From positions 3,162,001 through 3,226,000 of the forward strand of contig OZ244833.1 of NCBI GenBank assembly GCA_965220535.1: 64,000 nt of DNA, given 5' to 3'. Source of the stretch: HK1 sp965220535. GTDB taxonomy: Bacteria > Pseudomonadota > Gammaproteobacteria > HK1. The notes beneath the pieces were generated by a model that saw nothing but the letters and a program-made list of their open reading frames with translations, ran no database searches and had not been told where the DNA came from. The first letter of the stretch is position 1. Every line of letters begins with the position of its first letter. Below, piece after piece: positions 26,496 through 36,019 of this stretch. A program made the position numbers and the translations under genes.

Positions 26496-27590
26496 ATGCG
26501 GATATTCGCTGTCGCCGCGGCCTTGTCGCTGCTCTTGGCGCTATCGTGGTTTTCGTCCCTCGAAGCGAAGGCCGAGGAAGCCCTTTACGAGGCCGAAGCC
26601 CGGTGGTCGGGAGCGGAGGGCGATCGGGCGAAATCCTATCGTCGCGCTTTGCACAAGGTGATCGCCCGTCTTGCGGGCAAGCGCTCCGACGAAAGGGTGC
26701 CGGAGCTCGAGACCCCGGCGGGGCGCTCGCTGATCGAGGATGCGCCCGCATACGTGCAAGGCTATCGGGAGATCGTCGGGCGCAGCGAAGAGGGGACAAG
26801 CGCCTCTTCGCTGCATGTGATTTTCGACCGAGCCTCGCTCGAGCCGCGTATCCGCGCCGCCCGGCTGCCGATTTGGGAGTCCCCCCGGCCGATATTATTG
26901 ATTCGACTCGCGCTGCGAGACGGCGATACCCGGTCGATGATCGGCGACCCGAAGGCGTCGATACGCGTCCCCGAAGCGATGAGAGTCCTGCGTCAGGCCT
27001 CGAGGGAGCGGGGGGTGCCGATCTCCTTTCCCCTTTTCGAAGTCGACGATCTTGTGCGCGAAGCCGATCCGGGTGCCGTCGACGACGCGCGCATTCGCGC
27101 CGCCTCGCAACGCTATCGCCCCGGTGCGATCCTCGTCGGCGAGATCGCCCCGAAAGAGGCGTCATCGGGATGGAGTGCGCACTTCAGGTTGTTGTTGTCC
27201 GCAGGCTCGCGCAAGTGGGAGGCCGAGGGCGAGAGCGTCGATGCCCTTGTCGGGGACGCCGCGCAGCGGGCGATGGATATTCTCGCCCGTGGCTATTTCG
27301 AGAGCGAAACTCGAGGCCCGAGCAGCAAGGGGGCGCTCTCGGTCGAGGTAGGCGGCGTGCACACCTTCGATGACTACGTGCGCACCGTGCGCTATTTGGA
27401 ATCGCTCAGCCGAGTCGAGTCGGTGGAATTGGTGGCGGTGGAACCCGAGCGAATGATCGTCGATTTGCGCGCGCGTACCGATGCCGAGGGATTGCGCGAT
27501 CTGATCGCCGCGGGCACGACCTTGGTCGACGATACCCGGGATACGCAGGCCCTCGCCCCCGGGGTATTGGCGCTTCGCCTCTTGCCGTGA
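26496..27590 (+). CDS. DUF2066 domain-containing exported protein
   Basis: 364-residue protein with a signal peptide (MRIFAVAAALSLLLALSW, cleavage probably after EAKA) followed by the DUF2066 domain. No function is established for the family. Its gene is commonly found between the purM-purN pair and hda in gammaproteobacteria, as here, and the hda start codon overlaps its stop (GTGA), so they are co-translated. The start is the ATG at the signal peptide; an in-frame ATG 39 codons upstream (MPNMPLF) cannot be excluded. Confidence 0.85.
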   Translation: MRIFAVAAALSLLLALSWFSSLEAKAEEALYEAEARWSGAEGDRAKSYRRALHKVIARLAGKRSDERVPELETPAGRSLIEDAPAYVQGYREIVGRSEEGTSASSLHVIFDRASLEPRIRAARLPIWESPRPILLIRLALRDGDTRSMIGDPKASIRVPEAMRVLRQASRERGVPISFPLFEVDDLVREADPGAVDDARIRAASQRYRPGAILVGEIAPKEASSGWSAHFRLLLSAGSRKWEAEGESVDALVGDAAQRAMDILARGYFESETRGPSSKGALSVEVGGVHTFDDYVRTVRYLESLSRVESVELVAVEPERMIVDLRARTDAEGLRDLIAAGTTLVDDTRDTQALAPGVLALRLLP

Positions 27591-28477
27591 GCGCCGATCG
27601 CCCCTCGTCGGCGAATCATCGCAAGGGGGATACGAGATCCCCCGCCGCGATTTCCCCGGCGGCGATGTCGGCCGCCGGCGACGGGTCTTGTCCCGAAAGC
27701 CCAAGAGCCGTTGCCGATATCGGATCGATCGCCGCCGTCGATGCCGGCCAGATCCCCTTGCCCCTTTATCTGCCGCAGAACCTTCGCTTCGAGAATTTCG
27801 AAACCCCGGCCCGCAGCGCCGAGCTCGTCCAAGCCTTGAGAACCCTCGCCGCCGGATCCTTGCCCTTCGAGCCCGGTTTGAAAGCGCGGATATTCATCGT
27901 CGGGGAGCGCGGCAGCGGAAAAACCCATCTATCGGTTGCGGTCTTGCGGGCGGCGGCGAGCGCAAGCCCCAAGGCGGCGTTGATCCCTCTTCGCTTGTGG
28001 AGAGATCGCCCGCCGGGGATGATCGAAGGGATGGAAGGAGCCGATCCGATCTGCATCGACGATATCGATGCCATCGCCGGACACCGGGCCTGGGAGGAAT
28101 CCTTGGTCTTTTTGATCGAAGCCTCGATGCGACGAAAAGCGCGCTTGCTCATCGGCGCTCGCCGCCTTCCGGCGCATATTCCTTGGTGCCTGGCCGACCT
28201 GCGTTCGCGCTTGAACGCCTCGACCGTCTATCGCTTGCATGAGCTCGACGACGAGGGTCGCAGCCGAGCGCTGCGTCGGCATGCGATGGATCGGGGTATC
28301 GAACTCGGCGACGGGGTTCTCGCTTACCTCTTCTCCCGCCATCGCCGGGATATGCCGAGTTTGATGGCTTTGTTGGAGCGTTTGGACCGGCGTTCTTTGG
28401 GGGCCCGGCGGCGACTGACGCTTCCCTTCGTCCGCGAAACCCTGCAATCCCTCGAATGCCCTCGAGTCCCCTCCTGA
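27587..28477 (+). CDS. hda: DnaA regulatory inactivator Hda
   Basis: AAA+ protein which, with the DNA-loaded sliding clamp, triggers ATP hydrolysis on DnaA to prevent over-initiation. In 296 residues: Walker A VGERGSGKTHL (about 105-115), Walker B ICIDDIDAI, and a C-terminal helical domain. The DnaA-like core begins at about residue 57 (IPLPLYLPQNLRFENFETP), corresponding to the usual N-terminal clamp-binding motif region, so the first 55 residues, rich in Ala/Ser/Pro, are an extension or the real start is internal. The GTG chosen overlaps the DUF2066 stop. Confidence 0.9.
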   Translation: MSADRPSSANHRKGDTRSPAAISPAAMSAAGDGSCPESPRAVADIGSIAAVDAGQIPLPLYLPQNLRFENFETPARSAELVQALRTLAAGSLPFEPGLKARIFIVGERGSGKTHLSVAVLRAAASASPKAALIPLRLWRDRPPGMIEGMEGADPICIDDIDAIAGHRAWEESLVFLIEASMRRKARLLIGARRLPAHIPWCLADLRSRLNASTVYRLHELDDEGRSRALRRHAMDRGIELGDGVLAYLFSRHRRDMPSLMALLERLDRRSLGARRRLTLPFVRETLQSLECPRVPS

Positions 28478-28567
28478 TCCGAGATTCGAGATCCGAGCCC
28501 TTCGGCCCCGATCGATCCCCTGCGGCCCGCTTGTCGGGTTTAGACCCTCATCCCGTCGATTCTTGTT

Positions 28568-29182
28568 TTATCGGCCGCTCGAATCGCTTTGCCGATCGAG
28601 GCGCCGGGCGAACTCGGCCAGCCGTCGACCCAAGGCGAGGCATAGCCTTTCCTCGTCCTCGTCCAAAGGGCGGCCGTTGTCGGCCCCGGCGACATGCGAG
28701 GCACCGTAAGGGGTGCCGCCGCTGCGGGTGCGCATCAGTGTCGCTTCGGTGCCGGGAAGGCCGCAGATCACCATGCCGTGATGCAACAGCGGCAGCATCA
28801 TCGACAACAGCGTGCTCTCTTGCCCTCCGTGCATCGAAGAGGAAGAGGTGAATACCGCCGCCGGTTTTCCCGCCAACGCTCCCGACAGCCACAGGCTCGA
28901 GGTGGTCTCGATGAAATATTTCAGCCCGGCGCTGATATTGCCGAAGCGGGCGGGGCTGCCCAAGGCCAACCCGGCGCAGTTTTTCAGATCCTCGATGCGG
29001 ACGTAGGGCGGACCGCTTTCGGGCACGCGCGCCGAGACGGCCTCGCAGACGGGGGAAACGGGGGGGACGGTCCGGACCACGGCTTGGGCGTCGCTTTCGC
29101 CTTCGATCCCGCGGGCGATGCAGCGGGCCATCCGGGCCACGCTGCCATGGCGGGAGTCGTAAAGGACAAGGATTTCTCGCAT
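28568..29182 (-). CDS. wrbA: NAD(P)H:quinone oxidoreductase WrbA
   Basis: Flavodoxin-fold FMN enzyme that reduces quinones by two electrons, protecting against oxidative stress. 204 residues, normal length. FMN-binding LVLYDSRHGSVARMARCIA at the N-terminus, GSPARFGNISAGLKYFIE, and the WrbA signature GTPYGASHVAG. A Ser/Arg-rich tail of about ten residues is added. It lies near hda as in Pseudomonas. Confidence 0.95.
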   Translation of the reverse strand: MREILVLYDSRHGSVARMARCIARGIEGESDAQAVVRTVPPVSPVCEAVSARVPESGPPYVRIEDLKNCAGLALGSPARFGNISAGLKYFIETTSSLWLSGALAGKPAAVFTSSSSMHGGQESTLLSMMLPLLHHGMVICGLPGTEATLMRTRSGGTPYGASHVAGADNGRPLDEDEERLCLALGRRLAEFARRLDRQSDSSGR

Positions 29183-29253
29183 CGTCGAGGAGGGTCGATG
29201 GTCGGTGGGCGAAAACGATGGCCGAGGCGGATCGACGATCTTGCCGGCGTCTT

Positions 29254-30996
29254 TTAGGCGCTTCGCTGCGAGCGCAAATATTCGACGGCGTCGGCGAGGG
29301 GGATTTCAAGGCTTTCGCGCTTCGAGCGATGGCGGTATTCGATCTTCCCGGCATCGAGTCCGCGATCCGAGACGATCAAACGATGCGGGATTCCGATCAG
29401 ATCCGCATCCGCGAACATCACCCCCGGGCGCACCTTGCGATCGTCGAAGAGGGTTTCGAAGCCCGCCGCTTCCAGCTGCCCCCACAGTCCCTCGGCCGCT
29501 TCTTGCAAGCGCCGGGATTTATGCATATTCATCGGCAGCAGGGTGACATGGAAGGGGGCGATGGCCTCGGGCCAGATAATTCCGTCGTCGTCGTGGTTCT
29601 GTTCGATCGTCGCGGCGGCGATGCGGGTGACGCCGATTCCGTAGCAGCCCATCATCAGGCGGATGGCTTCGCCGGCTTCGTCGAGCACCACCGCCTCCAT
29701 CGCCGTGCTGTATTTGTCGCCCAGCTGGAAAATATGACCGACTTCGATGCCGCGGCGGATGGCGATGGGGCCGCTGCCGTCGGGGGCGGGGTCGCCGTCG
29801 ATGGCATTGCGTAGATCGGCGACGACGGGCTCCGGCAAGTCTCGCCCCCAGTTGACCCCGGCAAGGTGTTCGCCTTCGCGGTTGGCGCCGCAGACGAAAT
29901 CCCCGACGGCGGCGGCGGCGGCGTCCACGATGACGGGAAAGGCGGCGGCGACCGGCCCGACCGATCCGATGGGGCAGCCGCTTTCTTTCTCGATGCGATC
30001 CGGCTCGACGAAGGCCAAGGGGCTTTTCACTTGCGAAAGCCGCATCGCTTTTACGATATTGAGTTCGTGATCCCCGCGCAAAACGAGCCCGACGATGCCG
30101 CCGTCCTCGCCCTCGACGAGCAGGGTTTTCAAACAGCGCTCGCAAGCGATATCCAGGCTCGAAGCGAGATCGTCGATGGTATGCACTTGCGGGGTTCGCA
30201 CCGAGCGCATGGCCTCGCTCGGTGCCGGGCGCTCGCCTGCGGGCGCCGGGCAAGGCACCAATTCCAAGTTGGCGGCATAGGCGGTGTCGGCGCCCTCGGT
30301 CCCCGGGGCATCGTCGGGGGCGCTCGAAAAAGCGATGGCATCCTCGCCGTAGTCGGCCAATACGTGGAATTCTTGCGAGCGAGAACCGCCGATGGCCCCG
30401 GAATCCGCATCCACCACCCGGAAATCGACCCCCACGCGATTGAAAATACGGTGGTAAGCATCGTGCATCGCAAGGTAGGAGCGCTCCAGTCCTCGGGCAT
30501 CGAGATCGAAGGAATAAGCGTCTTTCATGATGAATTCCCGGGCCCGCATCACCCCGAAGCGCGGCCGGATTTCATCGCGGAATTTCGTCTGGATCTGATA
30601 AAGATTGAGCGGCAGTTGACGATAGCTACGGACCTCGCGCCGCACGATATCGGTGATGACTTCCTCGTGGGTGGGGCCGATGCAAAAATCCCGTTCGTGG
30701 CGATCTTGCAGTCGCAGCAACTCGGGGCCGAAATCGTTCCACCGCCCCGATTCTTGCCACAGCTCGGCCGGTTGGACCGCGGGCATCATGACTTCTTGCG
30801 CTCCGGCGGCGTTCATTTCCTCGCGCACGATCGCCTCCACCTTGCGCAGGACGCGCACCCCCAGCGGAAGCCACGTATAAATGCCCGAAGCCAACAATCG
30901 CACCATTCCCGCTCTTTGCATCAGCCGGTGGCTCGCGATCTCGCTTTCCGTCGGGTTCTGTCTCATCGTCGCGAGGAGCATTCTTGAGCATCTCAT
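29254..30996 (-). CDS. proS: Proline-tRNA ligase (bacterial type)
   Basis: Class II aminoacyl-tRNA synthetase of 580 residues, with the N-terminal block MRCSRMLLATMRQNPTESE, motif 1 around VLRKVEAIVREEMN, motif 2 FRDEIRPRFGVMRAREFIMKD, an inserted editing domain (about 220-390), motif 3 LMMGCYGIGVTR and an anticodon-binding domain. The start was fixed by alignment to E. coli ProS and an upstream GAAGGAA; the frame continues about 100 codons further without similarity. Confidence 0.98.
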   Translation of the reverse strand: MRCSRMLLATMRQNPTESEIASHRLMQRAGMVRLLASGIYTWLPLGVRVLRKVEAIVREEMNAAGAQEVMMPAVQPAELWQESGRWNDFGPELLRLQDRHERDFCIGPTHEEVITDIVRREVRSYRQLPLNLYQIQTKFRDEIRPRFGVMRAREFIMKDAYSFDLDARGLERSYLAMHDAYHRIFNRVGVDFRVVDADSGAIGGSRSQEFHVLADYGEDAIAFSSAPDDAPGTEGADTAYAANLELVPCPAPAGERPAPSEAMRSVRTPQVHTIDDLASSLDIACERCLKTLLVEGEDGGIVGLVLRGDHELNIVKAMRLSQVKSPLAFVEPDRIEKESGCPIGSVGPVAAAFPVIVDAAAAAVGDFVCGANREGEHLAGVNWGRDLPEPVVADLRNAIDGDPAPDGSGPIAIRRGIEVGHIFQLGDKYSTAMEAVVLDEAGEAIRLMMGCYGIGVTRIAAATIEQNHDDDGIIWPEAIAPFHVTLLPMNMHKSRRLQEAAEGLWGQLEAAGFETLFDDRKVRPGVMFADADLIGIPHRLIVSDRGLDAGKIEYRHRSKRESLEIPLADAVEYLRSQRSA

Positions 30997-31118
30997 CGAA
31001 GCAAGATTCCTTCGGTCGGGGTGGAAGAGGGGCAAGGCGAAGCGTCGTTCGCTTCTTCTCGCATTTGGATCCGAAAGGGTGGCCGGCGACTTTGCGTCGA
31101 CAGGGCCCTTGCCCTCGC

Positions 31119-31154
31119 TATCCCAAACGACATCGTTATCCCAGACGACATCGT
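31119..31154. repeat. 18-bp tandem repeat, 2 copies
   Basis: TATCCCAAACGACATCGT is followed directly by a copy with one difference (A to G at position 8), upstream of proS. Confidence 0.9.
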
Positions 31155-31386
31155 TCCATCGATGGATTGTACGATGCGCTTGGCGATAGACCGGCGCTTT
31201 CGTCAGGTCAAAGTCCCTTCCAAGGCCTTCGTCGCCTTGGCGCGAGCGCGCGAAAAACCGAGAGATCTCGGCCCTTGGGATTCGCAGGATCATCGACCGG
31301 CGATCGTTCTCGGGGGGATCGAAAGATGTCGGCGTCGACGATCTTCGACTCGAATCCTTCCCGCTCGCACCTTGTTTAGGGTACGC

Positions 31387-31416
31387 TTGACCCTTGTCGA
31401 ACGCGCTTTTTCCTAT
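31387..31416 (+). promoter_or_regulatory. Candidate sigma-70 promoter for ilvB
   Basis: TTGACC, 18 bases, TCCTAT. The -35 is good and the -10 poor. Its position upstream of ilvB is plausible. Inference only. Confidence 0.3.
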
Positions 31417-31755
31417 CGCATGAATTATCGGTCGAGATTTTTCCCGGTGGAAGGGCTATCCTTCGGCAAAAAAAGTATCCTTTTGCAAAGAGAAAGCCCC
31501 CGGCGTTCTCGCCTTCGGCGCGGATATTCCCCTCGCCGCCTTTCGCTTCGAGTGAAATCCACCGGGGCTCGGCGACGAGCGAAAGCCCTTTCAAGCGTCG
31601 AGACCTGAGCGTCGAGGAAGGCCTTTTCGACGGCGGCGGAGCGCTTGCGTTCGTCGACGCATCGGCCGAAGCCATCGCTTCGAAGGCGTATTCGGGCACA
31701 ATCCCGTCGGTATCGACCGAGCGGATCGCATCGAAAATCGAAGGAGGAGTCAGAA

Positions 31756-33483
31756 GTGGAGCTCACCGGCTCGCAGATCATCATTCAGTTCTTGAAAGAC
31801 GAGGGAGTGGAGTACATCTTCGGCTATCCGGGCGGAGCGGTGCTTCATATCTATGACGAGCTCCATCGCCAAGACGATATCACCCATATCCTGGTGCGGC
31901 ACGAACAAGGCGCGACCCATATCGCCGACGGCTATGCCCGCGCCACCGGCAAGCCGGGGGTGGTATTGGTTACATCGGGGCCGGGAGCCACCAATGCCGT
32001 TACCGGGATCGCCACCGCCCATATGGATTCGATCCCGCTGGTGGTGATCACCGGTCAAGTCCCCACCCACGCTATCGGCAGCGACGCTTTCCAGGAAGTG
32101 GATTGCGTCGGCATCACTCGACCTTGTGTCAAGCATAATTATCTGGTCAAGGATGTACGAGATCTTGCCCGCACCCTCAAAAAGGCTTTCGTCGTGGCCA
32201 CCTCCGGTCGGCCGGGGCCGGTGGTGGTGGATATCCCCAAGGACGTGACCCGCCCCGATCTCAAAATCCCTTACGAATACCCGGCGCAGGTCGCTCTGCG
32301 CTCGTATAACCCGGTCACTCGCGGTCATCCGGGTCAGGTGAGAAAAGCCATGGAGCTCATCCTCTCCGCCAGGCGGCCGATGATCTATACCGGCGGCGGG
32401 GTGGTTCTCGACGATGCCGCGGACGAACTCGTGCGTTTCGCCCGCGCCCTCGGTTATCCGATCACGAGCACATTGATGGGCTTGGGCGCCTATCCCGGCA
32501 CCGACGATCAGTTCGTCGGCATGCTCGGGATGCACGGCACCTACGAGGCCAATATGGCGATGCACCACTGTGACGTGCTCGTCGCCATCGGGGCCCGTTT
32601 CGACGATCGGGTGGTCGGGGAAGTCAGCAAATTCTGCCCCGAAGCCCATATCGTGCATATCGATATCGATCCGGCGTCGATTTCGAAGACGGTCAAGGTG
32701 GATATCCCGATCGTCGGCTCGGTCGGCAGGGTGTTGCACGAGATCAACGCGATGCTCGAAAGAAGCAATCGCGGCCCCGACGGCGAAGCGCTGGCGGAGT
32801 GGTGGGAGCGTATCCGAGCCTGGAAATCGGTGGACTGTCTCGCCTACACCCCGTCCTCGGAATGCATCAAACCGCAGTCGGTGGTGCAAAAACTCTATGA
32901 AGTGACCAAGGGGGATGCCTATATCACCTCCGATGTCGGTCAGCATCAAATGTGGGCGGCGCAGTTCTATCCCTTCGACAAACCCCGGCGTTGGATCAAC
33001 TCCGGCGGACTCGGGACGATGGGATTCGGCCTCCCCGCCGCCTTGGGAGTGCAGCTCGCCTGGCCCGAGGCGCAGGTGGCTTGCGTTACCGGAGAGGGCA
33101 GCATCATCATGTGTATCCAAGAACTCTCCACCGCCAAGCAATACGGATTGCCGGTCAAGATCGTCAATCTCAATAATCGTTACCTCGGAATGGTGCGGCA
33201 GTGGCAGGAGTTCATGTACGACAATCGCGAATCCCATTCCTATTTGGATTCTCTGCCCGATTTCGCGGCCTTGGCCAAGAGCTTCGGCCATGTCGGAATG
33301 ACCATCGAGGATCCGGCGGATGTGGAAGGGGCCTTGCGCGAGGCTTTCGCGCAGAAAGATCGCTTGGTCTTCTTGGATTTCATCACCGATCCCTCGGAGA
33401 ACGTCTATCCGATGATGCTCTCCGGCAAGGGGCATAACGAGATGCTGCTTTCGCAGCAGGCACGGGAAAGGGAACTCGCCTAA
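31756..33483 (+). CDS. ilvB: Acetolactate synthase large subunit
   Basis: Thiamine-diphosphate enzyme that condenses pyruvate to acetolactate (or with 2-oxobutyrate) in valine, leucine and isoleucine synthesis. 575 residues, the IlvI/IlvB type paired with IlvH. Seen: the N-terminal GSQIIIQFLKDEGVEYIFGY, catalytic Glu in VRHEQGATHIADGYARATG, the FAD-binding middle domain, and the cofactor motif TGEGSIIMCIQELSTA ending in NLNN. The GTG start is set by a consensus AAGGAGG eight bases upstream. ilvH follows. Confidence 0.98.
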   Translation: MELTGSQIIIQFLKDEGVEYIFGYPGGAVLHIYDELHRQDDITHILVRHEQGATHIADGYARATGKPGVVLVTSGPGATNAVTGIATAHMDSIPLVVITGQVPTHAIGSDAFQEVDCVGITRPCVKHNYLVKDVRDLARTLKKAFVVATSGRPGPVVVDIPKDVTRPDLKIPYEYPAQVALRSYNPVTRGHPGQVRKAMELILSARRPMIYTGGGVVLDDAADELVRFARALGYPITSTLMGLGAYPGTDDQFVGMLGMHGTYEANMAMHHCDVLVAIGARFDDRVVGEVSKFCPEAHIVHIDIDPASISKTVKVDIPIVGSVGRVLHEINAMLERSNRGPDGEALAEWWERIRAWKSVDCLAYTPSSECIKPQSVVQKLYEVTKGDAYITSDVGQHQMWAAQFYPFDKPRRWINSGGLGTMGFGLPAALGVQLAWPEAQVACVTGEGSIIMCIQELSTAKQYGLPVKIVNLNNRYLGMVRQWQEFMYDNRESHSYLDSLPDFAALAKSFGHVGMTIEDPADVEGALREAFAQKDRLVFLDFITDPSENVYPMMLSGKGHNEMLLSQQARERELA

Positions 33484-33538
33484 AGACGGAAGCCTTTCGC
33501 TTTTTCGCGGCCTTTTGCGAAAATCCGCCCCTCGAAGC

Positions 33539-33583
33539 GATTGCCCGAAGGACGGTTGCCCGAAGGACAATTGCTCGAAAGAC
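33539..33583. repeat. 15-bp tandem repeat, 3 copies
   Basis: GATTGCCCGAAGGAC, GGTTGCCCGAAGGAC and AATTGCTCGAAAGAC stand in a row between ilvB and ilvH. Confidence 0.9.
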
Positions 33584-33716
33584 AAGGGGAATCGTCGCCA
33601 CCGGGCGTTGTCGCGCAAGGACACCCCCGTTGCCGGTCGGCGAAGGAGGGACAGTCGCCCCGGCCTTCGAGATCCACGACTTTTTCCATCGGTGCATGAT
33701 CGATACGCAAGGAGTG

Positions 33717-34217
33717 ATGCCATTGCGCCATATCATTTCGCTCTTGCTCGAGAACGAGCCCGGAGCGCTGAGCCGGGTCGCCGGCTTGTTTTCCGCTCGC
33801 GGCTATAACATCGAGTCTCTTTCGGTTGCGCCCACCGAAGACGAAGCCGTCTCTCGGATGACCCTCGTCACCACGGCGTCGTTCGAGGTCATCGAGCAGA
33901 TCACCAAACAACTCAACAAGCTGATAGAGGTCGTGAGGCTGCAGGACATCACCCAAGCCCCGCACGTCGATCGCGAAATGATGTTGGTCAAGGTGCAAGC
34001 CTCCGAGGCTTCGACCCGCAACGAGATCAAGCGGCTATGCGATATTTTTCGCGGTCGTATCCTCGATGTGACCGACACCACCTATATCATCGAGTTGACC
34101 GGGGCGGGGCCGAAACTCGGCGCCTTCTTGGGGGCGATGGAGCGGGGTTCGATCGTCGAGGTGGTGCGCTCCGGTTCCTTGGCCATCGCTCGCGGCGAGC
34201 GGGGGTTGCGGCTTTGA
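33717..34217 (+). CDS. ilvH: Acetolactate synthase small (regulatory) subunit
   Basis: Regulatory subunit that activates the large subunit and binds valine for feedback inhibition. 166 residues against 163 in E. coli. The ACT domain opens with ISLLLENEPGALSRVAGLF and RGYNIESLSVAPTEDE, then VDREMMLVKVQA starts the C-terminal domain. The ATG at the MPLRHIISLL match is chosen; AAGGAG sits only two bases before it, unusually close, so the in-frame ATG seven codons upstream (MIDTQGV) is an alternative. Confidence 0.96.
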   Translation: MPLRHIISLLLENEPGALSRVAGLFSARGYNIESLSVAPTEDEAVSRMTLVTTASFEVIEQITKQLNKLIEVVRLQDITQAPHVDREMMLVKVQASEASTRNEIKRLCDIFRGRILDVTDTTYIIELTGAGPKLGAFLGAMERGSIVEVVRSGSLAIARGERGLRL

Positions 34218-35077
34218 GCCCCTCTTCGAACCCCTCCTCGGGGGAAAAGCCCGCGGCGAGCGGCGGCTCGCGGCCTCGACCGGCGGCGAAGGATTCTCCG
34301 CCGCGCGCTTCGCATCCCCGAGCCCCGCGTCGGCGTGGCATCTACCTGCTGCCGAACCTCTTTACCACCGCGGCCCTCTTCTCCGGTTTTTATGCGATCG
34401 TGGCGGCGACGAGCGGTCGCTACGAGTCTGCGGCCATCGCCATCTTCGTGGCGATGGTTCTCGACGGGATGGATGGCCGGATCGCGCGCATGACCGGCAC
34501 CCAGAGCAGCTTCGGGGCGGAATACGATTCGTTGTCGGATGTGATTTCTTTCGGTCTGGCCCCGAGCCTTCTGCTCTACGAATCGGTGTTGGCGGGCATG
34601 GGAAAGCCCGGTTGGGTCGCGGCGTTTTTTTATACCGCGGCGACCGCCTTGCGGCTGGCCCGTTTCAATACCCAGGTCGCAAGCGCCGACAAGAATTATT
34701 TCCAGGGTTTGCCCTGTCCGGCGGCGGCGGCGGTGCTCGCGGGCTTGGTCTGGTTCGTCGGCGATCACGATCTCCTCGGAACGGCGGTCGCGCCTTTCGC
34801 CTTTGCCGTCACCATCGCCGCCGGGGCTTTGATGGTGTCGAGATTTCGCTTCCATAGTTTCAAGAATCTCGATCTGCGCGGACAGGTTCCCTTCTCCGCC
34901 ATTTTCGCCGTGGTCTTGATCTTCGTGCTGGTATCGAGCGATCCTCCGCTGGTGCTCTTTTTGGCGGCGCTCGGCTATGCCCTTTCCGGTCCCTTGTTGA
35001 CGCTGCTGAGTCTTCGCCGCCGCCGCGCCCGTCGTCGCGGTCTGTCGTCTCCGCCTTACGATATCGACCCCGGCTGA
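34214..35077 (+). CDS. pssA: CDP-diacylglycerol-serine O-phosphatidyltransferase
   Basis: Membrane enzyme making phosphatidylserine, the precursor of phosphatidylethanolamine. The CDP-alcohol phosphotransferase signature D-G-x2-A-R-x8-G-x3-D-x3-D is seen as DGRIAR..G..YDSLSD, with about eight hydrophobic segments following IYLLPNLFTTAALFSGFYA. This is the small integral-membrane (B. subtilis-type) PssA, unlike the peripheral E. coli enzyme. Start is uncertain: a TTG overlapping the ilvH stop (TTGA) gives 287 residues with a Ser/Pro/Arg-rich 40-residue head. Downstream of ilvH as in many Pseudomonas relatives. Confidence 0.92.
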   Translation: MSPSSNPSSGEKPAASGGSRPRPAAKDSPPRASHPRAPRRRGIYLLPNLFTTAALFSGFYAIVAATSGRYESAAIAIFVAMVLDGMDGRIARMTGTQSSFGAEYDSLSDVISFGLAPSLLLYESVLAGMGKPGWVAAFFYTAATALRLARFNTQVASADKNYFQGLPCPAAAAVLAGLVWFVGDHDLLGTAVAPFAFAVTIAAGALMVSRFRFHSFKNLDLRGQVPFSAIFAVVLIFVLVSSDPPLVLFLAALGYALSGPLLTLLSLRRRRARRRGLSSPPYDIDPG

Positions 35078-35148
35078 GCGTCTTGGCCCCGGCCCCTTCG
35101 CGCCCCGTCGCATCGCGAGCGATGCCTGAGATAGCCGTCGATTCGACG

Positions 35149-35934
35149 ATGCCGCACTCCACCCGCGCCTACCTTGCCGCCCTTCGAATTCCGATCTGGC
35201 ACCGCCGGGGCTTTCCGGCGCCGATCGAAGCGCATGCCGACCCCTCTTCCCTCTCGCGGCCTTTGACACCGGAGCCGGAAGAAAGACGCAAGGAGGAGGA
35301 TGCGCCCTCGATGAGGACGAGCGCGGCTGTGAGCGCGGCTGCGAGCGTGACCGGGAGCGAGGCGGCGAACGCCGCCCTGCGGCGTATCGAGACGAGGGTC
35401 GAGGCTTGCACCCGCTGCGATTTGCACCGCACGCGGAACCGTGTCGTTTTCGGAACGGGCACGGTCAAAGCCGATTGCATGCTGATCGGGGAGGCCCCGG
35501 GAGCGGAGGAGGATCGTCGAGGGGAACCCTTCGTCGGCCGCGCCGGGAAATTGCTCGATGCGATGCTGATCGCGATCGGTTTTCATCGCGATCGGGTCTA
35601 TATCGCCAATATGATCAAATGCCGCCCCCCGAACAACCGCAATCCTGTGGCTTCAGAGGTGGAGTCCTGCGCCCAATACCTTGCGGAGCAAATCGATGCC
35701 GTCTCGCCGCGCCTGCTGGTGGCGGTCGGTCGCGTCGCCGCCCAACGGCTTTTGGCGACCACCGAAGCGATGGGAAAACTGCGCGGAAGGATCCATCGGC
35801 ACGAGCCCACCGGCCTGCCGCTGTTGGTGATGTACCATCCGGCCTATTTGCTGCGCAGCCCGAAAGAAAAAAGAAAGGCGTGGCAGGATCTGCTGCGGCT
35901 GCGTTCGACCTTGGAAGGAATCCCCTCGTCGTGA
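35149..35934 (+). CDS. Type-4 (iron-sulfur) uracil-DNA glycosylase
   Basis: Removes uracil from DNA to start base-excision repair. The core shows CTRCDLHRTRNRVVFGTG (two cluster cysteines), the active-site GEAPGAEEDRRGEPFVGRAG, IANMIKCRPPNNRNP with a third Cys, and the terminal MYHPAYLLR. The N-terminal RAYLAALRIPIWHRRG is typical of the proteobacterial form, followed by a variable acidic linker. I chose the ATG just before that block; an upstream in-frame ATG 27 bases away is possible. The gene is directly before an exonuclease gene. Confidence 0.9.
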   Translation: MPHSTRAYLAALRIPIWHRRGFPAPIEAHADPSSLSRPLTPEPEERRKEEDAPSMRTSAAVSAAASVTGSEAANAALRRIETRVEACTRCDLHRTRNRVVFGTGTVKADCMLIGEAPGAEEDRRGEPFVGRAGKLLDAMLIAIGFHRDRVYIANMIKCRPPNNRNPVASEVESCAQYLAEQIDAVSPRLLVAVGRVAAQRLLATTEAMGKLRGRIHRHEPTGLPLLVMYHPAYLLRSPKEKRKAWQDLLRLRSTLEGIPSS

Positions 35935-36019
35935 GCGCGAACTCCTCTTGCCGCCCCTCTCGTCATCGCGTCGCTATCGCCTGCGATACGAGGCGAGGGA
36001 ACTCGAAGCGAGGGTGACG

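Larger units (their letters stand above)
30997..31755. other. Divergent gap proS/ilvB
   Basis: About 760 bp. Contains an 18-bp tandem repeat and a candidate promoter (separate entries) about 340 bp before ilvB. That long leader could hold regulation, but I found no branched-chain-rich leader peptide or clear attenuator hairpin. Confidence 0.5.

Noticed and set aside
33088..33135. GEG instead of GDG in the thiamine-diphosphate motif of the acetolactate synthase
   Set aside because: I first took it as a lost metal ligand, but TGEGSI is common in gammaproteobacterial IlvI-type enzymes.
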